From SIG565 sp045594065 (GTDB lineage Bacteria; Bacillota; Clostridia; Oscillospirales; Acutalibacteraceae), in the NCBI GenBank assembly GCA_045594065.1, contig JAZNXU010000051.1, positions 1-13,378 of the forward strand: DNA of 13,378 bases, read 5' to 3'. The translations under genes and the position numbers were made by a program. The notes below the pieces were generated by a model. It saw only the letters and a list, made by a program, of their open reading frames with translations, ran no database searches and was not told where the DNA came from. This document shows, piece by piece, positions 7,500 through 13,378 of this stretch (positions are counted from its first letter, which is position 1; the number at the start of each line of letters is the position of its first letter).

Positions 7500-7521
7500 A
7501 TGTTTTTGGAGTTGATATTAA

Positions 7522-10152
7522 ATGAATAAAGAATTAGCTAAACAGTACGACCCTCGCGAGGTTGAGGACCGTATTTATAAAACTTGGCTTGACGGAAAGT
7601 ATTTTCACGCTAAGTGCGAAAAGGAAAAGGAAACCTATACAATAGTTATCCCGCCACCCAATATTACAGGTCAGCTGCATATGGGACACGCCCTTGATAA
7701 TACCCTGCAGGATATTCTTATCCGCTTTAAGCGTATGCAGGGCTTCGATACCCTATGGCTGCCCGGTACTGACCACGCGTCTATTGCAACCGAGGCAAAA
7801 ATAGTTGAGGCTATGCGCAAAGAGGGCATTACCAAAGACGATATCGGTCGTGATGGCTTCTTAGAGCGCGCTTGGAAATGGAAAGAGCAGTACGGCGGCA
7901 GAATTATCGAGCAGCTTAAAAAGCTCGGATCTTCTTGCGACTGGGACCGCGAGCGCTTCACCCTTGATGAGGGCTGCAGCGAGGCTGTAAAGGAAGTGTT
8001 TATCGGTCTTTACGAAAAGGGCCTTATCTATCGCGGCGAGCGTATTATTAACTGGTGCCCGAAATGCTTAACCTCTATTTCTGATGCCGAGGTTGAATAC
8101 GAAGAGCAGGCAGGTCACTTCTGGCATCTTCGCTATCCACTCGTAGACGGTAGCGGCTATTTAGAGCTTGCAACAACCCGCCCTGAAACATTACTTGGTG
8201 ACACCGCCGTTGCGGTAAACCCGAATGATGAAAGATATAAAGACCTCGTTGGTAAAATGCTTGATTTACCACTTGTTCATCGCCAAATTCCGATTGTCGC
8301 TGATGAATATGTTGAAATGGATTTTGGTACAGGTGTTGTTAAAATCACACCCGCACACGACCCGAACGACTTTGAGGTAGGTCTTCGCCATAATCTGCCC
8401 GTTATAAATGTGATGACCGATGACGCTAAGATTACCGCCGACTATCCGAAATATGCAGGAATGGATAGATACGAAGCCCGCAAGGCCATCGTTGCCGATT
8501 TAGAGGCGGAGGGCGCCCTTGTAAAGATTGAGGATTACAGCCATAATGTCGGCACCTGCTACCGCTGCTCGACCACCGTTGAGCCGCGCGTTTCAAAGCA
8601 GTGGTTTGTTAAAATGAAGCCGCTGGCAGGTCCCGCTATCGATGCTGTTAAGAATGGTGAAACCAAATTCGTTCCGCAGCGTTTTGAAAAGGTTTACTTC
8701 CATTGGCTCGAGAACATTCGCGACTGGTGTATTTCCCGCCAGCTTTGGTGGGGTCACCGCATTCCCGCTTGGTATTGTGCAGACTGCGGCGAAATAACCG
8801 TATCTAAAACAGATGCTACCGTATGTCAGCACTGCGGCAGTAAAAATATAACTCAAGACCCCGACACTCTCGATACTTGGTTTTCTTCTGCTCTTTGGCC
8901 GTTCTCAACACTTGGCTGGCCGAATGAAACAGAGGACTTTAAGCATTATTATCCCACCAATACCCTCGTTACGGGCTACGATATTATCCCGTTCTGGGTA
9001 ATGCGTATGATGTTCTCAGGAATTGAGCAGACAGGCGAAGTTCCCTTTAATACTGTTCTTATTCACGGTCTTGTAAGGGATTCTCAGGGCAGAAAGATGT
9101 CAAAATCTCTCGGCAACGGCGTTGACCCGCTCGAGGTTATCGCTGAGTACGGCGCCGATGCTCTTCGCTTCTCACTCGCTACAGGTAACAGCCCAGGCAA
9201 CGATATGCGCTATATACCCGAGCGTGTTGAGGCAAGCCGAAACTTTGCCAATAAGCTTTGGAACGCCGCTCGCTACCTGCTTATGAATTTGAAATCAGAC
9301 AGCGTTATTCCGCTGCCTGCCGAACTCACCCTTGAGGATAAGTGGATAATTTCAAAATACAATCGCTTGGTAGCCGAGGTTACCGATAACCTCGATAAGT
9401 TTGAACTCGGTCTTGCCGTTCAGAAACTTTACGACTTTATCTGGGATATCTATTGCGACTGGTATATTGAAATTAGTAAAGCACGCCTTAACGGTGAGGA
9501 CGAAAATTCAGCCGACGCCGCAAGAGCTGTATTACTGTATGTGTTCGACGGTATCTTAAAGCTGCTTCATCCCTTTATGCCGTTTATTACAGAGGAAATC
9601 TGGCAGTCAATTCCGCATACAGGCGAAGCTATTATGGTGTCCGAATGGCCTAAGTTTAATTCAAAGCTTGATTTCTCGGCAGATGAAGCCGAGTTCGAAA
9701 AGATTATGTCGGCAATTCGTGCTATCCGTAACCGCCGTAATGAAATGAATGTTCCACCCTCTAAAAAGGCAAAGGTTTGTGTTGCCACAGCATTTAAAGA
9801 TACCTTTAAAAACGGTGAAAGCTTTATCTGCCGCTTGGCTTCCGCTTCAGCCGTTGAGGTAGCCGACGAATTCGATTTGCCTGATGCAGTTTGCATCATT
9901 ACTGATGATGCTAAAATCTACCTGCCTTTAGCAGAGCTTGTAGATTTCTCAGCCGAAATTGAGCGACTCGAAAAGGAACTCGCTAAAGCACAGGTTGATA
10001 AAGACTTCTTCGAGAAGAAGTTAAACAACCCGAACTTCGTAGCCAAAGCTCCCGAGGCTCTCGTTAAAACCCAGCGTGAACAGCTCGCCAAGGTTCTCGA
10101 GAAAATTGAAATGATTAACTCTCAAATTTCAGAGCTTGAAAATAAAATATAA
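7522..10152 (+). CDS. valS: Valyl-tRNA synthetase
   Basis: This cytoplasmic class I aminoacyl-tRNA synthetase charges tRNA-Val with valine. It is 876 residues, the usual bacterial size. The N-terminal segment with PREVEDRIYKTW is typical of ValRS. The HIGH motif appears as HMGH (residues 53-56) after PPPNITGQL, and KMSKS is at 525-529. The editing (CP1) domain lies between, with TTRPETLLGDTAVAVNP. Cysteine pairs at 179/182, 346/349, 419/422 and 435/438 suggest bound zinc. An anticodon-binding domain and the C-terminal tRNA-binding coiled coil (about 810-876, rich in E, K and L) complete it. The gene stands alone with its own promoter and a strong terminator. There is no T-box leader, unlike many Firmicute valS genes. 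Nothing suggests damage or transfer. The identification is secure. Confidence 0.98.
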   Translation: MNKELAKQYDPREVEDRIYKTWLDGKYFHAKCEKEKETYTIVIPPPNITGQLHMGHALDNTLQDILIRFKRMQGFDTLWLPGTDHASIATEAKIVEAMRKEGITKDDIGRDGFLERAWKWKEQYGGRIIEQLKKLGSSCDWDRERFTLDEGCSEAVKEVFIGLYEKGLIYRGERIINWCPKCLTSISDAEVEYEEQAGHFWHLRYPLVDGSGYLELATTRPETLLGDTAVAVNPNDERYKDLVGKMLDLPLVHRQIPIVADEYVEMDFGTGVVKITPAHDPNDFEVGLRHNLPVINVMTDDAKITADYPKYAGMDRYEARKAIVADLEAEGALVKIEDYSHNVGTCYRCSTTVEPRVSKQWFVKMKPLAGPAIDAVKNGETKFVPQRFEKVYFHWLENIRDWCISRQLWWGHRIPAWYCADCGEITVSKTDATVCQHCGSKNITQDPDTLDTWFSSALWPFSTLGWPNETEDFKHYYPTNTLVTGYDIIPFWVMRMMFSGIEQTGEVPFNTVLIHGLVRDSQGRKMSKSLGNGVDPLEVIAEYGADALRFSLATGNSPGNDMRYIPERVEASRNFANKLWNAARYLLMNLKSDSVIPLPAELTLEDKWIISKYNRLVAEVTDNLDKFELGLAVQKLYDFIWDIYCDWYIEISKARLNGEDENSADAARAVLLYVFDGILKLLHPFMPFITEEIWQSIPHTGEAIMVSEWPKFNSKLDFSADEAEFEKIMSAIRAIRNRRNEMNVPPSKKAKVCVATAFKDTFKNGESFICRLASASAVEVADEFDLPDAVCIITDDAKIYLPLAELVDFSAEIERLEKELAKAQVDKDFFEKKLNNPNFVAKAPEALVKTQREQLAKVLEKIEMINSQISELENKI

Positions 10153-10164
10153 TTTAATCAAATA

Positions 10165-10200
10165 TCCCGACCTGAATTTCAGGTCGGGACATTTTATTTT
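10165..10200 (+). terminator. Intrinsic terminator of valS
   Basis: TCCCGACCTGA (10165-10175) pairs perfectly with TCAGGTCGGGA (10179-10189) across a three-base loop, followed by CATTTTATTTT. It begins 12 bases after the valS stop. A stem this strong should isolate valS from the unit downstream. Confidence 0.93.
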
Positions 10201-10207
10201 TATATTC

Positions 10208-10236
10208 TTGCATTTTTCCAAAATATGTGGTAAACT
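10208..10236 (+). promoter_or_regulatory. Candidate extended -10 promoter for the structured leader
   Basis: TTGCAT (10208-10213), a 17-base spacer and TAAACT (10231-10236), the last preceded by TGG (TGn extended -10). The -10 hexamer matches TATAAT at four of six positions. The expected start at about 10243 coincides with the first base of the long inverted repeat, which strengthens an otherwise modest promoter call. Confidence 0.5.
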
Positions 10237-10242
10237 AACCTT

Positions 10243-10373
10243 GCCAAACAAAATTTCATAGTTTACTTATATTCAAGCGAAGTATGGGTATTTTTATTTA
10301 GGTAAAAATACTGATGCTCTATTTCTGCATATCTATACTTGCTTGAGTAGGAATTGTTGAAATTTTGTTTGGC
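10243..10373 (+). ncRNA. Candidate structured leader RNA (nested stems, three-way junction)
   Basis: GCCAAACAAAATTTCA (10243-10258) is a perfect 16-bp inverted repeat of 10358-10373. Inside it, after an asymmetric internal loop, 10270-10285 pairs with 10335-10349 as a 15-bp stem with one bulged G (10279) and one G-U pair. Inside that stand two hairpins: GTATTTTTA/TAAAAATAC (10288-10296 with 10303-10311, perfect, six-base loop) and a weaker ATGC/GCAT (10314-10317 with 10327-10330). The arrangement resembles a riboswitch or 6S-like RNA fold more than random sequence. A terminator follows at 10399 and the SGNH hydrolase ribosome binding site follows directly after that. I do not recognise the consensus of any known riboswitch. 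Alternatives are a miniature palindromic mobile element (no target duplication visible at the edges) or a free small RNA of about 190 nt. Confidence 0.5.
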
Positions 10374-10398
10374 GACAGTTGGAGCTATGTATTTTTCG

Positions 10399-10434
10399 GT
10401 GCGTAGTCTTTCGACTGCGCACTTTTTTATTTTT
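10399..10434 (+). terminator. Intrinsic terminator upstream of the SGNH hydrolase gene
   Basis: GTGCGTAGTC (10399-10408), loop TTTC, and GACTGCGCAC (10413-10422) form a 10-bp stem with a single G-U pair, followed by T6-A-T5. The T run is followed at once by GGGGGA, the ribosome binding site of the next gene. Transcripts starting near 10243 must pass it to express that gene, so it is placed for attenuation. Confidence 0.85.
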
Positions 10435-10446
10435 GGGGGAATTTCC

Positions 10447-11589
10447 GTGAAAAGTATTAAAACTGAGGCATCGAGAATTGTTTTACCTATTGCAATTTTA
10501 CTGTTGGTGTTTGTTTTGGCGTTAAATTTGAATTCTTTTGGTGCTTTTCTTACAAACAACAAAGATTCCGCTAGTGATAATCAATTGAATAACTTGGTGG
10601 TAAAACAACCAGATAGCAATATTGAGAAGCAAATAAGAGTTGAAAATACTGCTGAAAAAATGATTGATGGAGATGTTTTGAAATTAGAATCTAATTGTAT
10701 TAAAAATAATAAACAACTATCCTTTTCGGGCAAAATTACGGAGGTTGGCACTTTATATTTCAAACGCATTGCAGATGGTTGGGGCTCCGGATATGTAACT
10801 ATTGATAGTAAAAAAATAGAGGTATACGACAATTTGGGTGAATATAAACTAAAAATATCGGTAGAACATGGGTTGTCTATAAAAGGTGAAACATTTGTAA
10901 ATATGTTCGTTGGAAACGATGAAATATTACATATTGAAATTACTTCAAATTCTAAATCGTTTTCTTGCGAAAGTCGTTGGAATGCTTGCCGGGGTACGAT
11001 TGCGTTAGAGTCATCAAGGAGTGAGCTTTCAAACGTCTCGCTAGCTTGGGAATGTGACGCCTATAACAAGGAAATATGGGTTTTTGGTGATAGTTATCTT
11101 AGTCTTACGAGCAAGGCGCGCTGGCCATACTATGTATTAAATAGTGGATACGATAAGTGCATGTATAGCGGCTTCCCGGGTGCACCATCGGAAACTATGT
11201 ATCACGACTGGAAAACTGCACTAACGCATGGTACGCCTAAATATGCAGTGTGGTGTTTGGGTATGAATAATGGAGACACGGAAAGTGCTATAAACAGTAG
11301 CTGGTTAGGTTGCGTTAAAGCTTTTATAAGAGACTGTGAGGAAAGAAATATAATTCCAATATTATCTACTGTACCAAACGTGCCTAAGCGTATTCATACC
11401 CATAAAAACGAATATGTGGTAAATAGCGGTTATCGTTATGTTGATTTTGCGACAACGGTTGGAGCTACTGAAAAGGGCAGCTCATGGCTTGGAGGATATC
11501 TCAGTTCGGATATGGTTCATCCTGATATTAATGGAGCTAAGGCCTTGTCAGAGCGGTTTATGAAAGATTTATCGGATATATTAAAATAA
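10447..11589 (+). CDS. Membrane-anchored SGNH/GDSL-family hydrolase
   Basis: The start is set at GTG 10447, preceded by GGGGGA (10435-10440). The frame is open further left to 10354, but that extension would translate the terminator and the structured region, so it is rejected. The 380-residue product begins with a basic stretch and a hydrophobic segment (about residues 11-30, IVLPIAILLLVFVLAL), a signal anchor or signal peptide. A beta-rich region of unknown role follows (about 50-205). The catalytic domain then shows block I as VFGDSYLSL with nucleophile Ser216, block III as LGMNNGD with Asn274, and block V as DMVHPDINGAKAL with Asp355 and His358. These are the residues of the SGNH esterase/lipase superfamily. 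The substrate cannot be told; deacylation of extracellular polysaccharide or cell wall glycan is common in the family. The gene stands alone behind the structured leader and is richer in A+T than valS. Confidence 0.8.
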   Translation: MKSIKTEASRIVLPIAILLLVFVLALNLNSFGAFLTNNKDSASDNQLNNLVVKQPDSNIEKQIRVENTAEKMIDGDVLKLESNCIKNNKQLSFSGKITEVGTLYFKRIADGWGSGYVTIDSKKIEVYDNLGEYKLKISVEHGLSIKGETFVNMFVGNDEILHIEITSNSKSFSCESRWNACRGTIALESSRSELSNVSLAWECDAYNKEIWVFGDSYLSLTSKARWPYYVLNSGYDKCMYSGFPGAPSETMYHDWKTALTHGTPKYAVWCLGMNNGDTESAINSSWLGCVKAFIRDCEERNIIPILSTVPNVPKRIHTHKNEYVVNSGYRYVDFATTVGATEKGSSWLGGYLSSDMVHPDINGAKALSERFMKDLSDILK

Positions 11590-11593
11590 ATTG

Positions 11594-11613
11594 CGAAGTA
11601 ACGCCTTACTTCG
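11594..11613 (+). other. Small perfect hairpin after the SGNH stop codon
   Basis: CGAAGTAA (11594-11601) and TTACTTCG (11606-11613) flank a CGCC loop, four bases after the stop codon. It has no T run (ACAAATTATTT follows). It may protect the mRNA 3' end, or its right arm may matter as DNA because it forms part of a Spo0A-box-like site. Confidence 0.55.
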
Positions 11614-11618
11614 ACAAA
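11609..11618 (-). promoter_or_regulatory. Spo0A-box-like site upstream of the spoIIA operon
   Basis: On the minus strand the site reads TTTGTCGAAG, nine of ten with the Bacillus 0A box TTTGTCRAAA, including the core TGTCGAA. It lies about 135 bases before the spoIIAA start, and about 64 bases before a start expected from the TATAAT at 11665. In Bacillus subtilis spoIIA is activated by phosphorylated Spo0A. The right arm of a small hairpin overlaps the site, so chance is not excluded. Confidence 0.45.
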
Positions 11619-11627
11619 TTATTTACG

Positions 11628-11665
11628 GACAAGCATCTATTATATAATAGGTGCTTGTCTTTTTT
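11628..11665 (+). terminator. Intrinsic terminator of the SGNH hydrolase gene
   Basis: GACAAGCATCTATT (11628-11641) pairs along its full length with 11646-11659 (one G-U pair) across an ATAT loop, followed by six T residues (11660-11665). It ends the SGNH transcript before the spoIIA operon. Confidence 0.9.
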
Positions 11666-11670
11666 ATAAT
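11665..11670 (+). promoter_or_regulatory. Candidate -10 element for spoIIA
   Basis: TATAAT is perfect but has no recognisable -35 hexamer at 16-18 bases upstream, because that space is the preceding terminator stem. It could be an activator-dependent promoter used with the Spo0A-like site about 50 bases upstream. I found no convincing sigma-H promoter between here and the gene. It may be no more than the A+T-rich tail of the terminator. Confidence 0.3.
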
Positions 11671-11685
11671 CATTTTTCCCTTTAA

Positions 11686-11729
11686 GCCTCCCTTGTGTAA
11701 AGGGAGGGGGACCACTTGTGGTGGAGGGA
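11686..11729. repeat. Palindromic intergenic repeat element
   Basis: CCTCCCTT (11687-11694) pairs with AAGGGAGG (11700-11707) across GTGTA. A second small palindrome, CCACTTGTGG (11712-11721), follows, and then GGAGGGA. The phrase CCTCCCTT-GTGTAA-AGGGAGG next to a variable second hairpin is one I associate with an abundant intergenic repeat of gut Clostridia. That is recall, not a search result. It ends just before the spoIIAA ribosome binding site, so it lies in the leader of the operon. Copy number cannot be judged from one window. Confidence 0.6.
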
Positions 11730-11748
11730 TTGAAAGGAGTATATACCA

Positions 11749-12069
11749 TTGTCAGTAAAAATCGAAACTGCAGGTCAGGTGGTGACTGCCTTTTTAGAGG
11801 GTGACATCGACCATCACACTGCCCGCGAAATCAGAGGAAAAATTGACCGCGAAATTGAACTTAATATGCCTACATTATTAATATTAGATTTTTCGTCGGT
11901 CGGCTTTATGGACTCATCAGGCATCGGCCTTGTTATGGGACGGTACCGAATACTTGCCAAAACGGGCGCCGAGCTTGCAATAACAGGTTGCTCGCCAAGT
12001 ATTTATAAGGTAATGAAATTATCGGGCATTGAAAGATTATGCAAAATCACTGAAAGGAGTAACATATGA
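11749..12069 (+). CDS. spoIIAA: Anti-sigma-F factor antagonist SpoIIAA
   Basis: This is a STAS-domain protein of 106 residues, normal for the family. Unphosphorylated, it binds SpoIIAB and releases sigma-F in the forespore; SpoIIAB phosphorylates it to switch it off; SpoIIE reactivates it. The phosphorylation motif is FMDSSGIGLVMGRY, with Ser56 as the equivalent of Bacillus Ser58. The start is a TTG at 11749 with AAGGAG (11734-11739) nine bases upstream; no ATG is available near it, and the encoded MSVKIE matches the usual family N-terminus. It overlaps spoIIAB by four bases (ATGA), which implies coupled translation and the near-equal output the partner switch needs. The identity is secure from motif and operon order. 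Confidence 0.95.
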   Translation: MSVKIETAGQVVTAFLEGDIDHHTAREIRGKIDREIELNMPTLLILDFSSVGFMDSSGIGLVMGRYRILAKTGAELAITGCSPSIYKVMKLSGIERLCKITERSNI

Positions 12070-12515
12070 AAACAATAAATAAATTCACATTAACAATTCC
12101 GTCTAAATCAAATAACGAGGCGTTTGCACGCGCGGCGGTGGCATCTTTCGTTCTGCAGCTCGACCCAACAATTGACGAGCTGTCCGATATTAAAACCGCC
12201 GTGAGCGAGGCGGTTACTAACTGCATTGTCCACGCCTATAGTAACGAGATAGGCAACATCTACATATCCGCCGAAATAAAGGACGATAATTCTGTTACCG
12301 TTAAAATTCGCGATAGGGGCGTGGGTATTGATAATATCGAACAGGCTATGCAGCCCTTATACACCACAGGCGGAGAAGAGCGCGCGGGACTCGGCTTTGC
12401 CGTTATGCAAAGCTTTATGGATTCTTTAACCGTTAAGAGCACCGCGGGCAAGGGTACCACCGTTACAATGCGTAAGAAAATCAGTGTAAGGGCAGGCAAA
12501 AATGCTGTTATATAA
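12066..12515 (+). CDS. spoIIAB: Anti-sigma-F factor / serine kinase SpoIIAB
   Basis: This is a 149-residue GHKL-fold protein that holds sigma-F inactive and phosphorylates SpoIIAA. Motifs are the N box SEAVTNCIVHAY (Glu48, Asn52), the G1 box IRDRGVGI (Asp83), MQPLYTT in the ATP lid (residues 95-101) and the G2 box RAGLGFAVMQSFMD (from 106). The matches to Bacillus SpoIIAB are strong. GAAAGGAGT (12052-12060) lies just upstream of ATG 12066, inside the end of spoIIAA. The C-terminal end overlaps sigF by 14 bases. A generic RsbW-type kinase is excluded by its place between spoIIAA and sigF. Confidence 0.96.
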   Translation: MKTINKFTLTIPSKSNNEAFARAAVASFVLQLDPTIDELSDIKTAVSEAVTNCIVHAYSNEIGNIYISAEIKDDNSVTVKIRDRGVGIDNIEQAMQPLYTTGGEERAGLGFAVMQSFMDSLTVKSTAGKGTTVTMRKKISVRAGKNAVI

Positions 12516-13167
12516 AGATGAAGAATTCATAAAAAGTAATTTCGGGCTTGTGCACGCTTGCTGCAAGCGCTTTACAAACCGAGGTGCCGAGTACGACGAC
12601 CTTTTTCAGGCAGGCTGTATGGGGCTTATAAAAGCCGCCCGCGATTTTGATGAGTCGCGCGGCTTTGCCTTTTCAACCTATGCCGTTCCCGTAATTCTCG
12701 GGGAGATAAAAAGAATCTTCCGCGATACAGGCTCAATAAAAGTATCGCGTAGTCTAAAAGAACTTTCCCTAAAGGTTACCGCCGTAAAAGAGAAGTACGA
12801 AAAGGAAAACGGCGAGCCGTTAACGCCCAATAAAATTGCTGAGCTATTATGCGTTACTTCTGAGGAAGTAAGCGAGGCTATTAATGCCGCCCGCCCCGTA
12901 ATGTCACTAACCTATGATGAAGATGGCGAAACTTGTGAGTACGATTTACCCGCAGGCCGCGGCGAAGAGGATATGTATAATAAAATATATGTATCCGAGA
13001 TTTTATCAAGACTTTCTGCCGAAGAACGAAAAATATTAATCCTCAGGCATTTTGTAGGGCTCACGCAAAACGAGGTTGCCGAAAAATTAGATATGACACA
13101 AGTGCAAATTTCCCGAAAAGAACGCAAAATTATCGAGAAAATTAACGAAAGTTACAAAACTTCTTAA
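12502..13167 (+). CDS. sigF: RNA polymerase sporulation sigma factor sigma-F (SpoIIAC)
   Basis: This is the first forespore-specific sigma factor, 221 residues, somewhat shorter than Bacillus sigma-F. Region 2 is DDLFQAGCMGLIKAARDFDESRG (residues 32-54) with FSTYAVPVILGEIKRIFRD (57-75). Region 3 starts with VSRSLKELS (81-89). Region 4 is LSAEERKILILRHF (171-184) with a helix-turn-helix at about 187-207 (LTQNEVAEKLDMTQVQISR). The peptide GEIKRIFRD-TGSIKVSRSLKE is characteristic of the sigma-F/G group, and position after spoIIAA and spoIIAB makes it F. The ATG at 12502 lies inside spoIIAB; AAGGG at 12488-12492 is a modest ribosome binding site, so translation is probably coupled. No terminator follows before the rRNA-type promoter. 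Confidence 0.95.
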   Translation: MLLYKDEEFIKSNFGLVHACCKRFTNRGAEYDDLFQAGCMGLIKAARDFDESRGFAFSTYAVPVILGEIKRIFRDTGSIKVSRSLKELSLKVTAVKEKYEKENGEPLTPNKIAELLCVTSEEVSEAINAARPVMSLTYDEDGETCEYDLPAGRGEEDMYNKIYVSEILSRLSAEERKILILRHFVGLTQNEVAEKLDMTQVQISRKERKIIEKINESYKTS

Positions 13168-13172
13168 ATTTC

Positions 13173-13232
13173 AAAAAAAATTAAAAAAATTCGAAAAAAA
13201 GTGTTGACAAACCCCCTTCGTTTTGGTATTAT
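13173..13232 (+). promoter_or_regulatory. Strong rRNA-type promoter with UP-like phased A-tracts
   Basis: Perfect TTGACA (13204-13209), a 17-base spacer and TATTAT (13227-13232). Upstream, A-tracts begin at 13173, 13183 and 13194, about one helical turn apart, the usual layout of an UP element or intrinsic bend at a very strong promoter. The first tract begins only 6 bases after the sigF stop. The expected start is near 13239. Confidence 0.88.
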
Positions 13233-13238
13233 ATTTAG

Positions 13239-13378
13239 GCGCCCAAAAAAACGGGAGCAAAAAATGGACCTTGAAAATTAAACAACGACGATAATAAGGA
13301 CCCGACAATTCTCGAGAGAAATCGAGAGAAAGTCAAGTACTTTTTAAAGTAAACGGACAAAGACAGACAGAAATGTCA
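13239..13378 (+). other. 5' leader of a probable rRNA operon (16S lies beyond the edge)
   Basis: The transcribed leader contains ACCTTGAAAATTAAAC (13268-13282 region). This resembles the TTTGAAAACTAAAC sequences in Bacillus and Clostridia rRNA leaders and spacers, where boxA-like antitermination signals lie. Further on are two tandem copies of TCGAGAGAAA (13312-13321, 13322-13331) and a short dyad TACTTT-TT-AAAGTA (13338-13351), as is common before mature 16S. No rRNA gene sequence proper is inside the window, so this rests on promoter type and leader similarity. Confidence 0.7.

Noticed and set aside
10354..10446. N-terminal extension of the SGNH hydrolase to a start at 10354 or ATG 10387
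   Set aside because: It would translate the end of the inverted repeat and a strong intrinsic terminator; GTG 10447 has GGGGGA six bases upstream and begins a normal signal-anchor sequence.
10263..10562. 99-codon open frame on minus across the structured leader and the start of the SGNH gene
   Set aside because: It runs through the inverted-repeat structure and a terminator, has no recognisable motif, and reads antisense to a signal-anchor region.
13312..13331. Short direct repeats as a possible CRISPR start
   Set aside because: There are only two 10-base copies with no spacer between them, inside an rRNA-type leader.

Overview
The window looks like chromosomal DNA from an endospore-forming Firmicute of the class Clostridia, probably a gut Oscillospiraceae/Ruminococcaceae relative. 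The evidence is the spoIIAA-spoIIAB-sigF sporulation operon, Gram-positive-type promoters and a LexA (SOS) box, a divergent type IIA topoisomerase pair, and a palindromic intergenic repeat of a style I associate with such genomes. The placement is inferred from gene content; no 16S sequence lies inside the window.

Layout. (1) 2-2247: an A+T-rich pair on +, a secreted C39-like cysteine peptidase (5' end cut by the window edge; its signal peptide is readable) and a membrane-anchored beta-propeller-like protein, closed by a symmetrical terminator. (2) 2371-3008, minus strand: a 59-residue single-span membrane protein with a consensus sigma-A promoter and a LexA-type operator, then an HPr-like protein that lacks the phosphorylatable histidine, with its own promoter and terminator. 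(3) 3034-7346: a ParE/GyrB-like and ParC/GyrA-like topoisomerase operon, divergent from the canonical families. (4) 7471-10200: monocistronic valS with a short leader and a strong terminator. (5) 10208-11665: a putative promoter whose expected start coincides with the 5' edge of a nested inverted-repeat structure, followed by an intrinsic terminator that abuts the ribosome binding site of a membrane-anchored SGNH/GDSL hydrolase gene. This looks like a structured leader RNA. (6) 11609-13167: a Spo0A-box-like site, an intergenic palindromic repeat and the spoIIA operon (anti-anti-sigma, anti-sigma kinase, sigma-F). (7) 13173-13378: phased A-tracts, a consensus promoter and the 5' leader of what is very probably an rRNA operon running off the right edge.

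How the genes work together: ParE and ParC form one A2B2 enzyme. SpoIIAA, SpoIIAB and sigma-F form the partner-switching module that activates sigma-F in the forespore. The peptidase and propeller genes probably share a transcript. The rest are independent units. The most rewarding places for follow-up are the SOS-linked mini-protein (2371-2621) and the structured leader before the SGNH gene (10208-10446).
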